DNA of 64,000 bases, taken from Siderastrea siderea (taxonomy: Eukaryota > Cnidaria > Anthozoa > Scleractinia > Rhizangiidae). Location of the stretch: positions 52,671,730-52,735,729 of the forward strand of contig OZ034968.1 in NCBI GenBank assembly GCA_964030785.1, read 5' to 3'. This document shows, piece by piece, positions 63,415 through 64,000 of the stretch. The number at the start of each line of letters is the position of its first letter. Position 1 is the stretch's first letter. The translations under genes and the position numbers were made by a program. The notes below the pieces were generated by a model. The model was not told the DNA's origin, searched no databases, and saw nothing but the letters and a program-made list of their open reading frames with translations.

Positions 63415-63990
63415 ATGAAAAAAGTGGGTGAAGGTGTTCGGAGATACAAACAATCCCGGAGAAATGCTTATAAAATCGATAATGGACAGTATGGAGGATT
63501 AATGATAAATGTTCCACGATTAATGAATGAAGTGGTCATCGGTGCTCATAAAGGAGGACAAATCGTTTACGAAGACAAAGAGGATAAATCACTTGTAGAT
63601 CTGTTAACAAAAAGGTTTGATCCAAAAAAGAGGTATTCTTCCAAGGCTATACGAATATTCAGTAATTTGAATATGCTATCAAACATACCTAAGCATAAGT
63701 CTTCAGGTAAAACAAATTTGACGGGTGGTATGATTTATTATACAGAACCAGAAGATTTAATGAAAAGACTGACGTTATTGACAGGCACAAGAAAGGCTGG
63801 AAATACAAATATTACTCTACGAAATGAAGTTTGGGAAATACTAGATCATTTACTAAAACTTGGTGTAATTACTAAATCAGAATATGATATGTATGTTAAA
63901 AAACATTTAAGATATCCATATAATACAGAATATGGATATTCCTTTATTCCTCAATTCAACAGATGGTATACGAAATTTAAAATCTCATGA
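63415..63990 (+). CDS. relative of the first element's 328-aa Polinton protein
   Basis: 191 codons. The C-terminal domain (YYTEPEDLMKRLTLLTGTRK, NTNITLRNEVWEILDHLLKL) aligns with the end of the protein at 11367-12353. The N-terminal part (RYKQSRRNAYKIDNGQYGGL, FDPKKRYSSKAIRIFSNLNM) is not similar to that protein. LTGGM fits an adenain-type cleavage site. It lies just beyond a rearrangement junction, so the true start may have been lost; the frame itself is open. Confidence 0.6.
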   Translation: MKKVGEGVRRYKQSRRNAYKIDNGQYGGLMINVPRLMNEVVIGAHKGGQIVYEDKEDKSLVDLLTKRFDPKKRYSSKAIRIFSNLNMLSNIPKHKSSGKTNLTGGMIYYTEPEDLMKRLTLLTGTRKAGNTNITLRNEVWEILDHLLKLGVITKSEYDMYVKKHLRYPYNTEYGYSFIPQFNRWYTKFKIS

Positions 63991-64000
63991 TTTTACAATT

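Larger units (their letters stand above)
57949..64000 (-). mobile_element. second Polinton, decayed and rearranged, runs off the window
   Basis: Polymerase, integrase and 328-aa-protein relatives identify it. The possible left tip is AGTAGTTGGGGGTACTAG at 57949, which shares its first seven bases with the intact element's end and forms a hairpin with CCCCAACTAC at 57995-58004. No opposite end is visible, so the tip and target duplication are unconfirmed. Compared with the first element, the gene at 63415 points away from the polymerase instead of along it, and the integrase is cut at 63412, so an inversion plus deletion is likely. Protein divergence from the first element is large, so it is a different lineage. 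Confidence 0.85.

Overview
The window looks like nuclear DNA of a cnidarian, most likely a stony coral. It is AT-rich and intron-bearing, and it is crowded with old mobile elements: Polintons, a Crypton-type recombinase, MULE, Ginger-like, BEL/Pao, gypsy, Penelope-like and LINE sequences. No complete ordinary host gene could be recognised. The taxonomic call is an inference from the element mix and from resemblance to cnidarian protein families; no search was run.

Layout. 1-729: host flank with one unrecognised open frame. 730-22439: a complete Polinton/Maverick (virus-like DNA transposon) with 482-bp terminal inverted repeats and a perfect 6-bp target duplication (ATTGTC at 724-729 and 22440-22445). 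It encodes a fibre-like protein, packaging ATPase, a PPxY-containing protein, penton-type minor capsid, major capsid, two basic/hydrophobic capsid-associated proteins, adenain-type protease, a small zinc protein, a parvovirus-type phospholipase A2, a chromodomain integrase, a NUMOD1-like protein and a protein-primed family B DNA polymerase. A 7.5-kb cut-and-paste transposon (2232-9711, TTAA target) sits inside the fibre gene.

22440-57900: host DNA and remnants. In order: a 70-bp perfect palindrome, a Crypton/DUF3504-like exon, a MULE transposase pseudogene (25.4-27.2 kb), a BEL/Pao tail, a broken transposase-like exon, a nearly full-length BEL/Pao LTR retrotransposon (30739-38515, 5-bp target duplication CTCCT), a broken Crypton recombinase (42.2-43.1 kb), a Ginger-like element with inverted ends (43.2-45.5 kb), an internally deleted gypsy element (46.4-49.6 kb), a LINE tail, a Penelope-like GIY-YIG tail in tandem duplicate (49.8-51.3 kb) and a broken LINE (53.6-55.9 kb).

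57949-64000: part of a second, decayed and rearranged Polinton on the minus strand. It has a 7-copy 50-bp array, a polymerase gene with stops, shifts and a deletion over motif A, an HNH/NUMOD1 gene, a small zinc-finger gene, a 3' integrase fragment and a relative of the first element's 328-aa protein.

How the genes work together. The intact element has a full virion set (double and single jelly-roll capsids, ATPase, maturation protease, membrane-active proteins, PLA2) plus its own polymerase and integrase, so it is best read as an integrated virus. Its most striking feature is the gene arrangement. The protease and the integrase both lie in the -1 frame of the structural gene before them. The integrase frame has no usable ATG, and a canonical A_AAA_AAC slippery heptamer followed by a predicted stem-loop lies just before the PLA2 stop. 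This suggests retrovirus-like programmed frameshifting in a DNA element.
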